A DNA stretch of 64,000 bases from Viscum album. Its lineage: Eukaryota; Streptophyta; Magnoliopsida; Santalales; Viscaceae. Position numbers and translations under genes: made by a program. The DNA is taken from NCBI GenBank assembly GCA_963277665.1, contig OY728121.1, forward strand, positions 1,650,360,062 through 1,650,424,061, in the 5' to 3' direction. The notes under the pieces are model-generated. The model was not told the DNA's origin and searched no databases. It saw only the letters and a list, made by a program, of their open reading frames with translations. Positions 21,960-33,439 of the stretch are shown here, one piece after another (position 1 is the first letter of the stretch; every line of letters starts with the position of its first letter).

Positions 21960-23118
21960 CTGAGTTTCCTGAGAAATCTGAATCGAAAAATTTTCCCAAA
22001 AATCTGAGAGCAGAATTCCAAATACCAATGCATCAATCACCATCCTGTGATAAACAGTTGCCTATGAATTCAATTAATACTTTATTCTATTTCCCTTGGT
22101 AAAAAACACAGAAAAATGGTTTCCAAAGGGAAAAAAACCTGAAGAATCATTATTTCCCCGACTAATCTGATGGCACATGCAACAAAAGTAGACGTTCTTA
22201 TATTAATTAATCCATCAGCTTCAGTGAAATATTTGTTTACAATCCAAAATCCCAACCAAGCACCAATCAAACATGTGAAAACCAGCAAAAGTATTTCCAA
22301 ATGGAGTTAAAAATTACAAACCATCAATGATAGTATTGTCATTTCAACACCAATCATAGAAGTGACACCCTAGAAATACATAATTGATAACTTAAATACA
22401 GGATAGTACATGTCCTTACTGAATCCTAAGTCCATGAGTATAAAATTGAATAAACTAGGCAGATAATGGAGACATGATCCCAGACCAGCGTAAAGAAAAT
22501 TTATATTAATTTTACAGATGAATGGATTAGTGAGTCGGTGTGAGGACTGATAAAGGAAGTTGATACCCACAAATGATGCAAACATGTAAACTCCTAGTAA
22601 TATTTTTCCACCAGTGGGAATCAGTCGCATTCGCTGATAATAAATTGGATCAGTAACAGTGATGAACTAAAAATAATTTAGTTGATTAAATATTCGAGAG
22701 TAGGTTTCCTCATAATGATATAAAACTTCTAAAACTGAACAGAAAAAAACATCAGATTCAAAATATCATTGGGGGTTAAAGATAAACTAACTAAAAGAGG
22801 ATCATCAATATAAAAATTATGATCCCAATGGTCATTGCTCTACTGTAGAAGAAAACAACGGACTTACTCAATGAGGGTGCCAATGCCCACATACAAATTC
22901 CGATGACTGAAAATGCAATGTGATGCATGTGAAGTTATTCACAAATAAAAAATAAGCATAAAAAACAACCCGTTTCATAATTATTAAAATGTCATCGACT
23001 CTTCATACATTAATTTTACCTTCTTCAATGGACATGTCAATGTTTTCAGTAGAAGAACCCAACCCTTATAAGGCACATTTCCATGATGTTGTCAATACTA
23101 TTTTTAATGATGCTTGAC
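21960..23118 (-). pseudogene. Captured NEMP/DUF2215 nuclear-envelope membrane protein gene fragment (five exons)
   Basis: The family consists of multi-pass inner nuclear membrane proteins (plant members include PNET2). Minus-strand exons: 23118-23020, ending GSSTENIDMSIEE and preceded by TTTCAG; 22906-22791, VIGICMWALAPSLSKSVVFF then YSRAMTIGIIIFILMILF; 22633-22400, RMRLIPTGGKILLGVYMFAS to LGFSKDMYYP; about 22303-22139, LIGAWLGFWIVNKYFTEADG to AIRLVGEIMILQ; and 22044-21960, DALVFGILL to RFRFLRKL. The order and motifs (MKLLPTGRK-like, SxDMYxP, GAWLGFW) match the family. The first exon junction keeps reading phase across the splice (GAAGAAG|GT, then CAG|TC). Damage includes a TGA/TAA stop in exon 1, CAG|GT changed to TAG|TT after exon 2, and a frame slip before the last exon. 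The N- and C-terminal parts are missing. The family assignment rests on remembered motifs. Confidence 0.75.
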
Positions 23119-23287
23119 CTGAAAGAATAAATAACAATAATGAAATGATAACAATATCATGTGTTCATTAATTAAAAGAGTAGAAATATTAATGTTAATC
23201 TTGATAATAAGATGATATCGTAATTTTACACTTTTCAATGCCATTTATATTAGAAGATGAATCAGCATCACCTAAATTGGAGATTTC
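23052..23287 (-). repeat. First copy of captured-exon segment
   Basis: Direct repeat partner of 21420-21665, about 1.63 kb away. It includes the first recognisable NEMP-type exon (23118-23020) and an upstream exon-like piece (about 23275-23200) whose product, GDADSSSNINGIEKC, I do not recognise. Confidence 0.75.
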
Positions 23288-23436
23288 ACCAATACATTGA
23301 AAAAATTAAACAACCAAACATGAAACTACATAATATTATGAAAATATGAGTCTGGTGTTAAATTACATATTTTAGGATGCAGTTGAGTAAAAGGAAATCT
23401 TGTCATGATTTAAAAAATGGTGTGGTGAAACTATAC

Positions 23437-23800
23437 CTTCAGCGACGGTGGATAAGTCGACACCGTCCAACTCCTCCCCCAGCCCCTCCCCTCCCCTCCT
23501 TCCCTCCTCCCCCTCCCCATCCTTCCCCACTGCCCAGCCCATCCCCATCCCTCCCCACTACCCAGCCGTTCCCCCTCCCCCTCCCTCCCCACTGCCCAGC
23601 CCCACTGCCATGCCCCTCCCCACTACCCTGCCCCTACCCAGCCCCTCCCCACAGCCCAGCCCCCCCTGCCCAGCCCCCCTGCCCAACCCCCTGTCCAACC
23701 CCTCCCCACTGCCCAGCCCCCCTGCCCACCCCTCCCCCTCCCTCTCCACTGCCGAGCCCCTCCCCCTCCCCACCTGCCCAGCTCCACCCCCTCCCTCCAC
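23437..23800 (-). repeat. C-rich minisatellite (G-rich on the coding strand), possible captured first exon
   Basis: A degenerate array of CCCCTCCCCACTGCCCAGCC-like units of roughly 18-25 bp, with extreme strand asymmetry: almost no G on the plus strand. On the minus strand, where the transposon genes are read, it offers many GGG/GGGG runs. The minus strand leaves the array through GTCGACTTATCCACCGTCGC and then TGAAG|GTATAG, which looks like a splice donor at 23437/23436. It may be the GC-rich first exon of the captured gene, expanded by repeat slippage. Open frames across it are proline- or glycine-rich artefacts of the repeat. Confidence 0.7.
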
Positions 23801-24121
23801 ACTAAACATGCTTTTTCTTTTGTGTTTGGAGTCTTCCTAAATCACACGAATCCACATTAAAAATTTTGAGAAAGGAAAGTTGAAAACCAAAAACATCATA
23901 TGAAACATCTAAATCAGTTAGTCAACTCCGAATATTCATATAACTGTCATATTACATACCAATCAGTACCTTTACCTTTAATGAAAATGATCAGAAGCAA
24001 ATAAAACTTCTCAATGCCTTCAATAGATGAGCTCTTCTGCTTCAAAGTGGAGGAAACAGTCATACTTGCCTGATGATATTCCTCTGCATGTCGAGTATAT
24101 GAAAATGATATTAAGTGAATG

Positions 24122-24262
24122 CAGCCCCCTCCCCTCCCAGCTCTTCACTGGACCCCCCCTCCCTCCCAACCCTCCACTGTAGCCACCCCTCCCAACCCTC
24201 CACTACAGCCCCCCTCCCAACCCTCCACTGCAGCCCCCCATCCAAAGCCTCCCCTCCCTGCT
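24122..24262. repeat. Second C-rich minisatellite
   Basis: Repeats of CAGCCCCCCTCCCAACCCTCCACTG with variants, about 25-30 bp each. It shares composition and strand bias with the larger array at 23.5 kb, suggesting common origin or expansion. Confidence 0.75.
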
Positions 24263-24482
24263 AAGGCCATTATTAAATGGTGAGATAATAACAAACACAC
24301 CAAACGATAAAAAAATATATGGCATGTGAATATTACCTAACGAATTGTTATATAACACCCCTGATGAAAACATAATCCAAAATTCATTTCATTGCATAAA
24401 GAAATTCACATACAAGAAGTCTACGAATAAAAAAATTAAAAATCCAACACAAGTATATCTGTTAAGTAAAAAAGGGAGGGGA

Positions 24483-24716
24483 TTAATACCCCCTCCCCCC
24501 ATCACCATCATCGTCATCCCCATGTCCAGCATCATTATCATCATCAACAAAATCATCAACAACATCATCACCAACCGCACCGTCAGCATCATCATCAGCA
24601 ATCTCATCACCAACAACAGCATCAACAACATCCTCTCCATCACTATCGCCACCACCGTCATCGCCACTAGGAACCTCATGGGAATCACCCAAGGCATTAT
24701 GTATACAGCTCATTGA
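24483..24716 (-). repeat. Trinucleotide-type GAT/GAC repeat encoding an acidic tail
   Basis: On the plus strand it reads as CATCAT/CATCAC/AACATC repeats, and on the minus strand as GAT/GAC/GGT codons giving Asp/Gly-rich protein. It lies just downstream of the Transposase_24-like segment and probably forms its acidic C-terminus, reached by a frame change. Confidence 0.6.
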
Positions 24717-26712
24717 TTCCATACATGAATGAAAAATGGAAGAAACCTCTAGTGGTAGTCACTAACTCAAAACTGACATAGCTTTCATGAAATGTTCATT
24801 CATTAGCTTACTTTTTTCAAGATCCTCAAAGACTATTTTCTTTGTCGTAGCTAATTCAGAATGCATACTTTCTAACTCAGAGGCCGTAGAGGCTTTAGAG
24901 GAGTCCGATGATGACCAATACCTATAGGGGACAATATTTTTTCCTGGTCTACAATGGACTTTTCCTGGATGCTCCACACCTAACACCTGACTCAAATGAT
25001 CATTTGGACCTATGTTGTCAGCTTATTTCTCATCCATGGCCTCCAAGGCAGACTTTTGAAATTATAAACATATTAAATTATGAATTTTGTATAAATGATT
25101 TAAATATAAATAAAAAAATGTAGAATTTTATCTTCTGTTTGTGAATTAACTACAGTTCCATATTTTTTCCCTACTGTAGCAGAATAATTTGGAATAAGGT
25201 ACGTGACCTTCAATGCCCAATTCAGCTTGTTTCATATGAGAAATGCACAAATTTAGATTACAAACATATATGATAAATTCAAAAAATTGGATTCAATGTA
25301 CCGGCCGCTTCTCATGATTGGGAATTGTAGTGTGCCCTAATGTGTGTAGATATGTCATTTCATCTTTGTTTTTTTGTTTTTCGCTGACACTTCCTAAGAA
25401 AAAAAACAATACAAGTAATAAGAATTAAATTTTATATAAAAAAACCATTAATGATGCGTAGTACCTTATACTGTTCAATCTTCTAATGTGTGATCATTTT
25501 TTGATATTGACATTTTTGACAGTCAGGGATTGTGGGTACACCCTCTAACTCAGTACCCACTCTGCTCCTCTAACCAATATGTAACTCATACATGTATTAC
25601 TTCCAATATTCTCCAAGATCACTCAACCGAGAATATTTGGAAGCTTCGCCATTAGTAAAGTTAAATCGACTCTACAACAAAAATGTTAAGTCATATAAAA
25701 ACATTACTAATATATATACAAATTTCTAAAATTTATGTACCCATATCTGCACCCATGACCTATCCATGATGTCAGCACTTATATGTATCCATGAGACCAG
25801 TTCCACTGGAACTATATCATGATATTTGGCTAAAGTATCCATGAAACTTCTACACTCCTTAGAATTATTTCCTACCATTTTATTTTGAGGATTGTAATCC
25901 ACCATATTCCGAGTTTCGCGATTCCAGGCATCCCGCATTCGAGTGCGCCCACGTTTCCTACTAGAAGATCACCTAAATAATATAAGAGGTGAAAAGAGAA
26001 GAGTTTAGTGAAAATACAATAGGCAAAAAGTGAAATGCTATAATTTGAAACTTTTATAATAAAAAAACCTAAAGCATGCTCCTGAATAGGCTTTGAGGCA
26101 TCCGTGGACTGTGCTGAATCGGCATCCTTCGAAGGAAGTATCTGTTCCACAGCATGCTTCAGATGATCTTCATGAACAGGAGTGGTAGCTGAAGGAAAAA
26201 ACTCGATATTTGTAGGATGGATGGTAGGAAAGGGAGGTGGCATAGACATGTCAGAATATGCGCAGTACGTATGGGGATACATGAATGGATATAAAAATTG
26301 TACAGGTGAGAACATCGATCGAGTCGGTGTGGACATGGAATGGGAAAAAGAGGGTAAATGGGATGATGACAGTGGCATGTATGGGAACATCCCAGGGGTC
26401 TCAAGCATAGGGCAGACATATGTGGTAGATGGGATGTCCACTGATGAGTCAGTGTGGGGAGTGGTAAGACGGGAGCTCCGCCTAGGTCTAGATGGATCCC
26501 TACTCGGTCCCATACTAGTAAGGGGAATCTCTGGAGTTATATATCCATAAAAATTTTTTGATAAAAAATATAAACATCGTATTATATGTAATGCCAAAGA
26601 TAAATATTAGAATTATTATACTCACTGAAGACAACTCACGCTCGCTTCTAACAGGATCGACATCAAATAATCTTTTCATACCAGCTTCTGTATTATTCTT
26701 CATAATCTGCAT
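24483..26712 (-). pseudogene. CACTA second gene, Transposase_24 (TNPA-like), multi-exon and degenerate
   Basis: In En/Spm-type elements the second product binds the subterminal repeats and helps TNP2. Minus-strand pieces in order are: 26712-26515, with MKRLFDVDPVRSERELSS; about 26550-26060, Pro/Ser-rich (RDPSRPRRSSRLTTPHTDSS, MYPHTYCAYSDMSMPPPFP); 25960-25726, GRTRMRDAWNRETRN, SKECRSFMDTLAKYHDIVP and VELVSWIHIS, matching the family's FLGTIAR-PLDxxxWxxxP segment; about 25678-25430, FTNGEASKYSRLSDLGEYWK; 25060-24762, ALEAMDEK, a stop, ADNIGPNDHLSQVLGVEHPG, then VPYRYWSSSDSS and a short helical tail. AT-rich stretches with GT/AG-like borders look like introns. Several stops remain. An Asp/Gly-rich end is encoded by the GAT/GAC repeat at 24483-24722. 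Confidence 0.75.
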
Positions 26713-27179
26713 AAGAAAGAAATAAATATTTTTTTATCAAATTTTTTTACAAATCATACATACAACATAGAATCCAAAACAGACAAAAAAATGACATAAC
26801 ATCTTTCAGTAATGATAATTTACAACCATGTTATACAACTTTTAAAACCACATTTTAAACCCAGTTTTTTGAATTGAAATAAATATACTTAAATGAAACA
26901 AAACCAAACAATACTAAAATAGACGTGTCATTCCAAACTAAAACTAAATTAAAGTAATTACATTAGTACCAACCTGAGAAACTCACATCAAGGTAAACTG
27001 AATGAACTCGGAATATATATAGTTGCTTTTATATATTACCCTCCACTACCTCAGGTTCAACAACATCTCTCACAATGGGACAATTTGTGTCATCAAATAA
27101 AATATTTTGTCTAACACCGATTAGGGAATCAATGGTGAAAATTTCATCCCCATCATCATGAAAAATATTTCTTGGGTTT

Positions 27180-30100
27180 ACTTAATTAATGACAACGTAA
27201 TCAGGTTTCAGCTGATCTTTCACATAAAACACTTGTTTTTCCATTGATGCCAAAATGTATAGTTCATCGGTATGCAGGAATCGACTCATGTCAATAACTC
27301 TAAATCTACAATCATCAATAAATTTACCTTGTCTCATCATTTAATCAAACAATTTACATTTAATCATAGTGACTTGACCTTGAGAGTAGTAATCCAATAA
27401 CAATATTTTCTCAACCGGTCCATAATAATACACATCTTCATATCGAGTTTGACTATCTAATGCACTGGCATAACAATCTGTTCTAGCAGTTAACATAACG
27501 ACATCATGATGTGTTCTCATTTTCACCGCTTTATCAGTTGTAACAAATTTATATCCATTGATTATTAAATATTTTCAGTCACAAACCAAAGAATTGTGAC
27601 CAAAAGCCAATGCTCTCAATTATCGAGAAATGAAGTCAGCAGGTAAACTCAATACCTGGAATACATATGAGTAGTATAACTAAATATATATCTATATTAT
27701 AAGGTATAAAATGTAATGGTCATAACTTTGATTTCAACCAAGCAAGGAACACTTGGACATGCATAGCCTCTCTCCTTCTCAACGACAAAGACCGATGAAC
27801 TCTACTTATAATTTGTTTATGTTCTCTACATAAAATGACAATAAAAGTATAAGGTATATGTGATATGATATCGTATTAGATAACATATATATTCAAATTA
27901 CATACTTGATATTGGCATTAAACAAACCACAATTAAACAAGACTGTACGATGTGTCATATTCTGCTCTTCGAAGCTCAATGTAACCAATGTATATGACCA
28001 GACAATTCCACATGTTTGGGGAAGAGATGGAAATGAGGATGAATTTCCTCACACTAATCATCTTCATTTTTCATTGGTTGATTATTTCTTGTGCTCACAT
28101 CGAATATATACATTGAACAAAAATCCATACATCCTGGGGCCAGATAACTCCTCACAATGGAACCTTTAGGATAATTCTTATTTCGGACATATGGTTTCAA
28201 AGTGAACTTATTTCTTTTAGTGGGATACATCCACCGAAAATTGATGGGTCCCCCAAGAAGTGTCTCATTTGGAAGATGAAATATTAAATGCAGCATGCAA
28301 GTGAAAAATGATGGAGAAATGTTTTTTTCCAACTCACACATAATTAACGGAGCCTCTTGATGTATTTTTATCAACAATGATTTGGATAACCTTTTAGCAC
28401 AATGGTCTCAAAAAATGACACAACTGAATCACTACCACCCTTACATTATTGGATAGAAAATGAAGAATTTATATTGGAATCAATTCATGAAGATGGATGT
28501 GATAATCATGCATTTTTAGGGATTTCAATTTCAAATGTCTTCTGTTCACTCGTTTAGATATGTTACTGGAATATCCATCTAGAACCATGATATTCTCCAA
28601 TATTTTCCGAAACTGATCTTTCTCTACTAGTGTCATCACATAAGAAGCACATAGAACATTCCATTTGTTTTCACTGATACAAATAGGATATAGTTCTGGT
28701 CGAATACCCCAATATAATAAATCCCGATGAGATCGAAAGTCATCTTTGGTCTTCCCCTTAATATTCAAAAGAATTTCAGGCATCATTTCACAAATATTTT
28801 TCTCAATATGAATTACGTCTAAACAATGATGTGACAAATAAGTTGACGAATATAGAAAAACATAAAAATACTACACTTTTTCCAATTGTATGTGACTTCA
28901 GTATTAGCATTCTTCCTCTTTCGAGATTTCAACTGACCTTTCCCTAATAAAATGTTTAAATATTTCAATTCATCAAGAACATCACTTCCTAACATACGGT
29001 GTGGTGGTTCTTCAGTGTCAACATTATTATCAAACCTCCGACGATTATTCCTGTATTGATGATCCATTGGAAAGAATTGACGATGCCCCATGAAACTGAA
29101 ACTACGACGATATTTAATCCTTCTCGATCGTGTATTCTTCATACAAACAGAACATGATAGTTTTCCCTTCGTGCTCCACCCAGACATCATTGCATAGGAA
29201 GGGAAATCATTTATGGTCCATAGAATGGAATCACACATCTGAAACGTATTCTTTGATGAAGCATCAAATGTATTCACACCTAAATCCCAAATATGTTTCA
29301 ATTCTTTTATTAAAGGCTACAAGTAGAAATCGATATCATTACCAGGATCCGAAAGTCCAGATATCAGTATACTCAAGAAATTGAATTTTTTTTTCATACA
29401 CATCAACGAAGGAATATTATAAACATGAAGAAAAACCGGCCACGTGATATGAGCAGTAAGAATCTGACCAAATAGATTAAAACCATCGCATGATAGGCCC
29501 AATCTGACATTACGCACCTCAACTGCAAAATCATGATGTTGTGCATCAAATGTCCACCATGCTAAACCATCTGTCAGATGGACCAAATCATCAATACCTT
29601 TAATTCTTTCAACATCATTCAATTGCATATTGATTGGGATTTTTGGAGTCATGTATAGATTTTGATGTCTGGGAATCAATGAAAAGTGCCACATGAATTT
29701 CTGTGGCACACGAGATTGTGTTCCATCTACATTTATCTTCCATCGAGATATACCACATTCTTTACAGTCATTACGGTCAGTTGTTTCCTCCAAATATAAA
29801 CTGCAATCTTTCATACAAGCATGGAATTTAGTAGTAGAAAATCCAAGCTACTTAATTAACTTCCATGCCATGTAATGATTTGATGGAATAAATGCACCAT
29901 CAGGAAGCTAGTCCTTCAAAAATGTAAGAATATAATCAATGGAGGAATTAGAAATCCCATACATGGTTTTCCCATGATATAACCACATTAAAAATTCCAA
30001 CATGGTCATTTTAGTACATTCTTGATATACAAGAGTTCTGGCATCATCCAATAAAATTTTCACTCTCTAATCATCATTGTCTTTAACATTTTCCTCATGT

Positions 30101-30475
30101 GTACTGATATCATTGTCTTCTTGCACCGACATGCTATCTCTCCTGTAATGATGCACATATGAAAACTGATCAAATATCATATTCCCCATGTCACTTTGTT
30201 CATTTCGTTTATGAAGAGTCTAAGATTGAATCGTCTCTCCATGGTGAAACCAAAGATTATAGTTTTCTTGAAATCTAAATTTCATTAAATGGTAACTAAC
30301 TTTTTCTCGTCTTAACCATGGTATCCCAACAAAATTATAGAAGAGACATTGTATACAACCTCCATCTGACACATTATTAAATGAAAAATCTATAAAATTC
30401 TCAAAATTTCTTTGAAACTCGGTTGAAATCCGATTGGTATGAAACATCCAGCTTCTATGCATTCTATAACAAGAA
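27180..30475 (-). pseudogene. CACTA TNP2-type transposase, broken
   Basis: TNP2 is the cutting enzyme of CACTA elements. Minus-strand segments in order: 30462-30220, N-terminal transposase-associated domain (RSWMFHTNRIS, FIDFSFNNVS, LWFHHGE); 30190-29820, same frame with stops (YHGKTMYGISNSSIDYIL); 29814-29317, HACMKDCSLYLEETTDRNDC and CKECGISRWK; 29301-28819, CDSILWTINDFPSYAMMSGW, KGKLSCSVC and FFPMDHQYRNNRRRF; 28837-28469, LDVIHIEKNICE and NIKGKTKDDF; 28377-28054, DUF4218-type (SFFTCMLHLIFHLPNETLLG, RWMYP, KGSIVRSYL); 27526-27180, DUF4216-type (RTDCYASA, YYGPVEKILLLDYY, ILASMEKQVFYVKD). At least four stops, plus frameshifts near 28835 and 28380, destroy it. The start ATG at 30462 gives the usual M-x-R/K-SWM beginning. 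Confidence 0.9.
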
Positions 30476-30479
30476 AAAA

Positions 30480-33080
30480 ATTATCATTCAATCAACAATG
30501 TAAATCATATTTAAAAAATTCATTACAATTAATTTTATATTTAAATTAATCAAAGCATATTAGTAACGAGAAAAACATATGTAATAACAAGAGGAGTCCA
30601 TGATTAAATATGTAGGAAAAATGAAAAAAGTTATACCTTGAGATGTAAACTAAAGAAAAATGTTGAAAAAGATACTCCCAAGTGGTCATTGATGGGGAAA
30701 AGAAAAGAAAATTTCAATGTAAAATACTCCTTTATAGATATAGAGGAATTATACACATGGGAAGAAATTTTTATTTTAATAATATGAATTTATAATTTTA
30801 TAGATTATTTGGTAGGGGTTATTTTATGGGGAATAAAACATTCAATGAAAATAGAGTAGTTATAACATTAATGTTTTGCAATTAATATTGAAAAATTGTT
30901 TCAAGGTATCCTACAAATTTTGTACAACATGATGCTAACAAGATATAATTTTTATGGTTTCTATTTGGACTTTGGAGTATTTTTTCATATGGAAAAGTAA
31001 TTTTTTTTAAAATAGACATCGTGATATACTTGTGAGTATTGAGAATCAATGTTTGGGGTTTTCAACCCCTTTAATGGAATAAAAGATAGAAACGTATTGT
31101 AAATTCTATATTGAAATCACATAACATGTTCGATATTCTTGAATAAGTCTATGGAAGGTGTGAGAATCCTATTCATGATGAAAGTGAATGCCTCATCAAT
31201 ATACCAACCTAAAAATATTTGATTTTTAATACTCAAAGTCATCAAAAGAAGAATAGAAAAGGGAAGGAGAAAGATTTAGTTGTTGAAGTTTCACGCAAAA
31301 TATCAAAAGGGGAAAGTACATGGATCTTGGATAGTGGATGTTCTACTAACATGAGGTTTTTTGGTTTTGAAAATTCTAAAAACAAACCACAATACCTAAT
31401 TAGGAATCCCAATGGTTTTATAGGCCATTATTCCTTGGTGTAGTCCATAAGGCTATCATCCCCTATCAACTATCTCAGGTTATACTACACTGTCATCATT
31501 ACCCACTTCCGGACTCTATTAATTCCTCAAGTCCTTCATTCCCTTCCATTTTTCATTCAAGACCCCACCATATTCATCATGAATCGCATCTCAAATTGTA
31601 CCCCTATATTGGATTAATGAATTCATGAAGGATCCACTTTTAACTATGGTATAAGATAGTATAAGTCTAGAATCCATACACATATATATATATACCCAAG
31701 TCATAGTAAGGAAACTTTTTATCTATATAGAGGCATAAGCATATCATTTGAAAAGAATTATCATGGTCTGTACACACACGCATGAGTATTTCATATCATA
31801 GATTTTTATATAATTGTCATAACATTGTAAGAATATCTTGCATTCAACATATTGAAGTCGGACATCAATGTTCACCACTTGACTCAATCTCACAAACCAA
31901 AGATCCATGGAAGCATCCCCAAATCACTACATGAGTATTCAAGGGTTATGATATAGGATAAAGAACATGTTATGGTATGGGATCATTTTATAAATATCCA
32001 TCAAGATACAACTAAATTAAGAGATCAAGATGAATCTGAGAATGATCTGGAAAAACCATCTTTCCATATTTATTTTCCATGTAAGTATAGAAGGGATCAC
32101 ATTGGATATCATTTTAAATCCTAAACCTGGATAAGACATCCAATATCTAGTTCCATTACAAGGATAATAAATAATATCTATAAATAATAAGAATAACAAC
32201 AAACAAATGATAAATTATACTTAAATCTCAAGGACTGATATCTCTACATTAAATAAAATTCTTCTCTGAAAAGCATTAATTCACCATGATGTCTCATTAG
32301 AGTCCCTTGGTTTGATTACCCTGAGTATCAGAGGAATAATGACTATCTTTAGGGTGTTTTTGTGTCAAAATAATAATTTTCAAATGATTAAATTCTATGT
32401 AAATGGTTTGGTTTCTTGTCTTACAAAATCATGATCTAACCATGGGAAGTTCACTACCTATTCAAGTCACATGCATGGTTTGGACACATGGTTTTGTAAA
32501 CCCTATGACAATCATGATGTTGATTCTCTTTAGAGTTACATAGTAACCATGGAATTTTTTCCATGTTAGCTCTAAAAGTACCCCTACCATATATCACCCA
32601 CTACTCCTCCCCAATAGGCTTTATAGTTACTTTGGAAGACTACACTCTTCCCTCTAACCATTATCACCCCATAAATGTAATAACTCAAATAAAATCTTAA
32701 TAAAGACTAAAAATAAGGCATAATTCACCTAGAAAGTGAGTGTTTGTTCTAATATCCCCCCTCTAATGACTTGTTAACCATAATATGTGTCTCTAGAGGT
32801 CTAAATCTAACAAGTAGGTCTAGTAATACTTCACATACGATTCCTTATCCCATTTATCTTCTATAATATGTATGTTCTTCCATAAAACCTTAAAAATAGG
32901 CATTATCTTCCTTCATAGTTCCTTTATTCATCGATCACCAATCCATATTGGACCATTCTCAAATGAATCATTTACCCCCAACACAACATTCTCAATATCT
33001 ATAAAAATTGAAGGATAATTATTAAAATTTATAAGTAGTAATGCATGAGAAACATCATCTATAATAGAAAACTCAGGAAT
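30480..33080. other. CACTA leader/intron region without transposase coding
   Basis: Between the TNP2 start and the GC-rich right end there is about 2.6 kb of AT-rich DNA with no gene of its own, apart from a short copia-like fragment. In En/Spm this position is occupied by leader and intron sequence of the transposase transcript. Confidence 0.5.
31219..31443 (+). pseudogene. Ty1/copia gag-pol fragment (protease motif)
   Basis: The plus strand reads a Lys-rich stretch (HQKKNRKGKEKDL), then STWILDSGCSTNM, matching the copia aspartic protease motif WxLDSGCSxHM with His changed to Asn. This is opposite to the surrounding transposon genes. Only about 75 residues are present and no neighbouring copia domains are visible, so it is a small inserted or captured scrap inside the CACTA element. 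Confidence 0.65.
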
Positions 33081-33084
33081 TTGA

Positions 33085-33330
33085 TTATACCCGGAGGAGA
33101 GGGAGCTGAGAAGGGGTTGCGGGGAAATCGCTCGAGTTGGGGGAAACGTGGCGAAGGCCGGGATGTTGAGGCGGAGGCGAAGTCCGGGAGGGCCAGGTCG
33201 AGAGCAGAGGTGGTGGCCGGGAGGAAAAGATGGGACGTAGAGCCTGAAGGCAGAGCCAGGAGGTAGGGTTGAAGTGGGGGGAGTGCGACAGAGGGTTGAA
33301 GTGAGGGGAGAGCGATGGAGCCCGATAGTT
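33085..33330 (-). promoter_or_regulatory. GC-rich block next to CACTA right end (candidate leader/control region)
   Basis: A sharply GC- and CpG-richer block, rich in GGAGG/GGGGA on the plus strand, lies about 120 bp inside the right terminus, at the expected 5' end of the leftward transcript. Maize Spm has a GC-rich untranslated first exon in the same place that acts as a methylation-sensitive control region. The equivalence is an inference from position and composition only. A direct repeat of AGGGTTGAAGTGxGGGGAG occurs near its right edge. Confidence 0.5.
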
Positions 33331-33334
33331 AGGG

Positions 33335-33420
33335 GATGAATACCAACGTTTTTTATAAAAACATTGGTATAGACAGTTAAAAATCATCTATTCCCGTGGT
33401 TTTTTAAACCCTGGGCATAG
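33335..33420. repeat. CACTA right subterminal repeats
   Basis: Two units: AATACCAACGTTTTTTATAA with its partner AAAACATTGGTATAG, then TATTCCCGTGGTTTTTTAAA with CCTGGGCATAG. They are much fewer than at the left end. By analogy with Spm this end holds the promoter for the leftward genes. Confidence 0.75.
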
Positions 33421-33439
33421 ATGTGTGGGGATAAACCCC

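Noticed and set aside
23377..23840. Long proline-rich and glycine-rich open frames on both strands
   Set aside because: They arise from the C-rich minisatellite; all frames are open because the repeat lacks stop codons. No conserved domain is seen.
24345..24716. Plus-strand and second minus-strand Ile/Met-rich open frames
   Set aside because: These are other frames of the GAT/GAC-type repeat that encodes the acidic tail; composition is repeat-driven.
26182..26550. 122-residue plus-strand open frame
   Set aside because: It is the antisense shadow of the Pro/Ser-rich exon of the Transposase_24-like gene.
32735..32765. Polypurine-tract-like sequence suggesting another LTR end inside the CACTA element
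   Set aside because: ATATCCCCCCTCTAATGAC resembles such a tract, but no matching LTR pair or element genes were found nearby.
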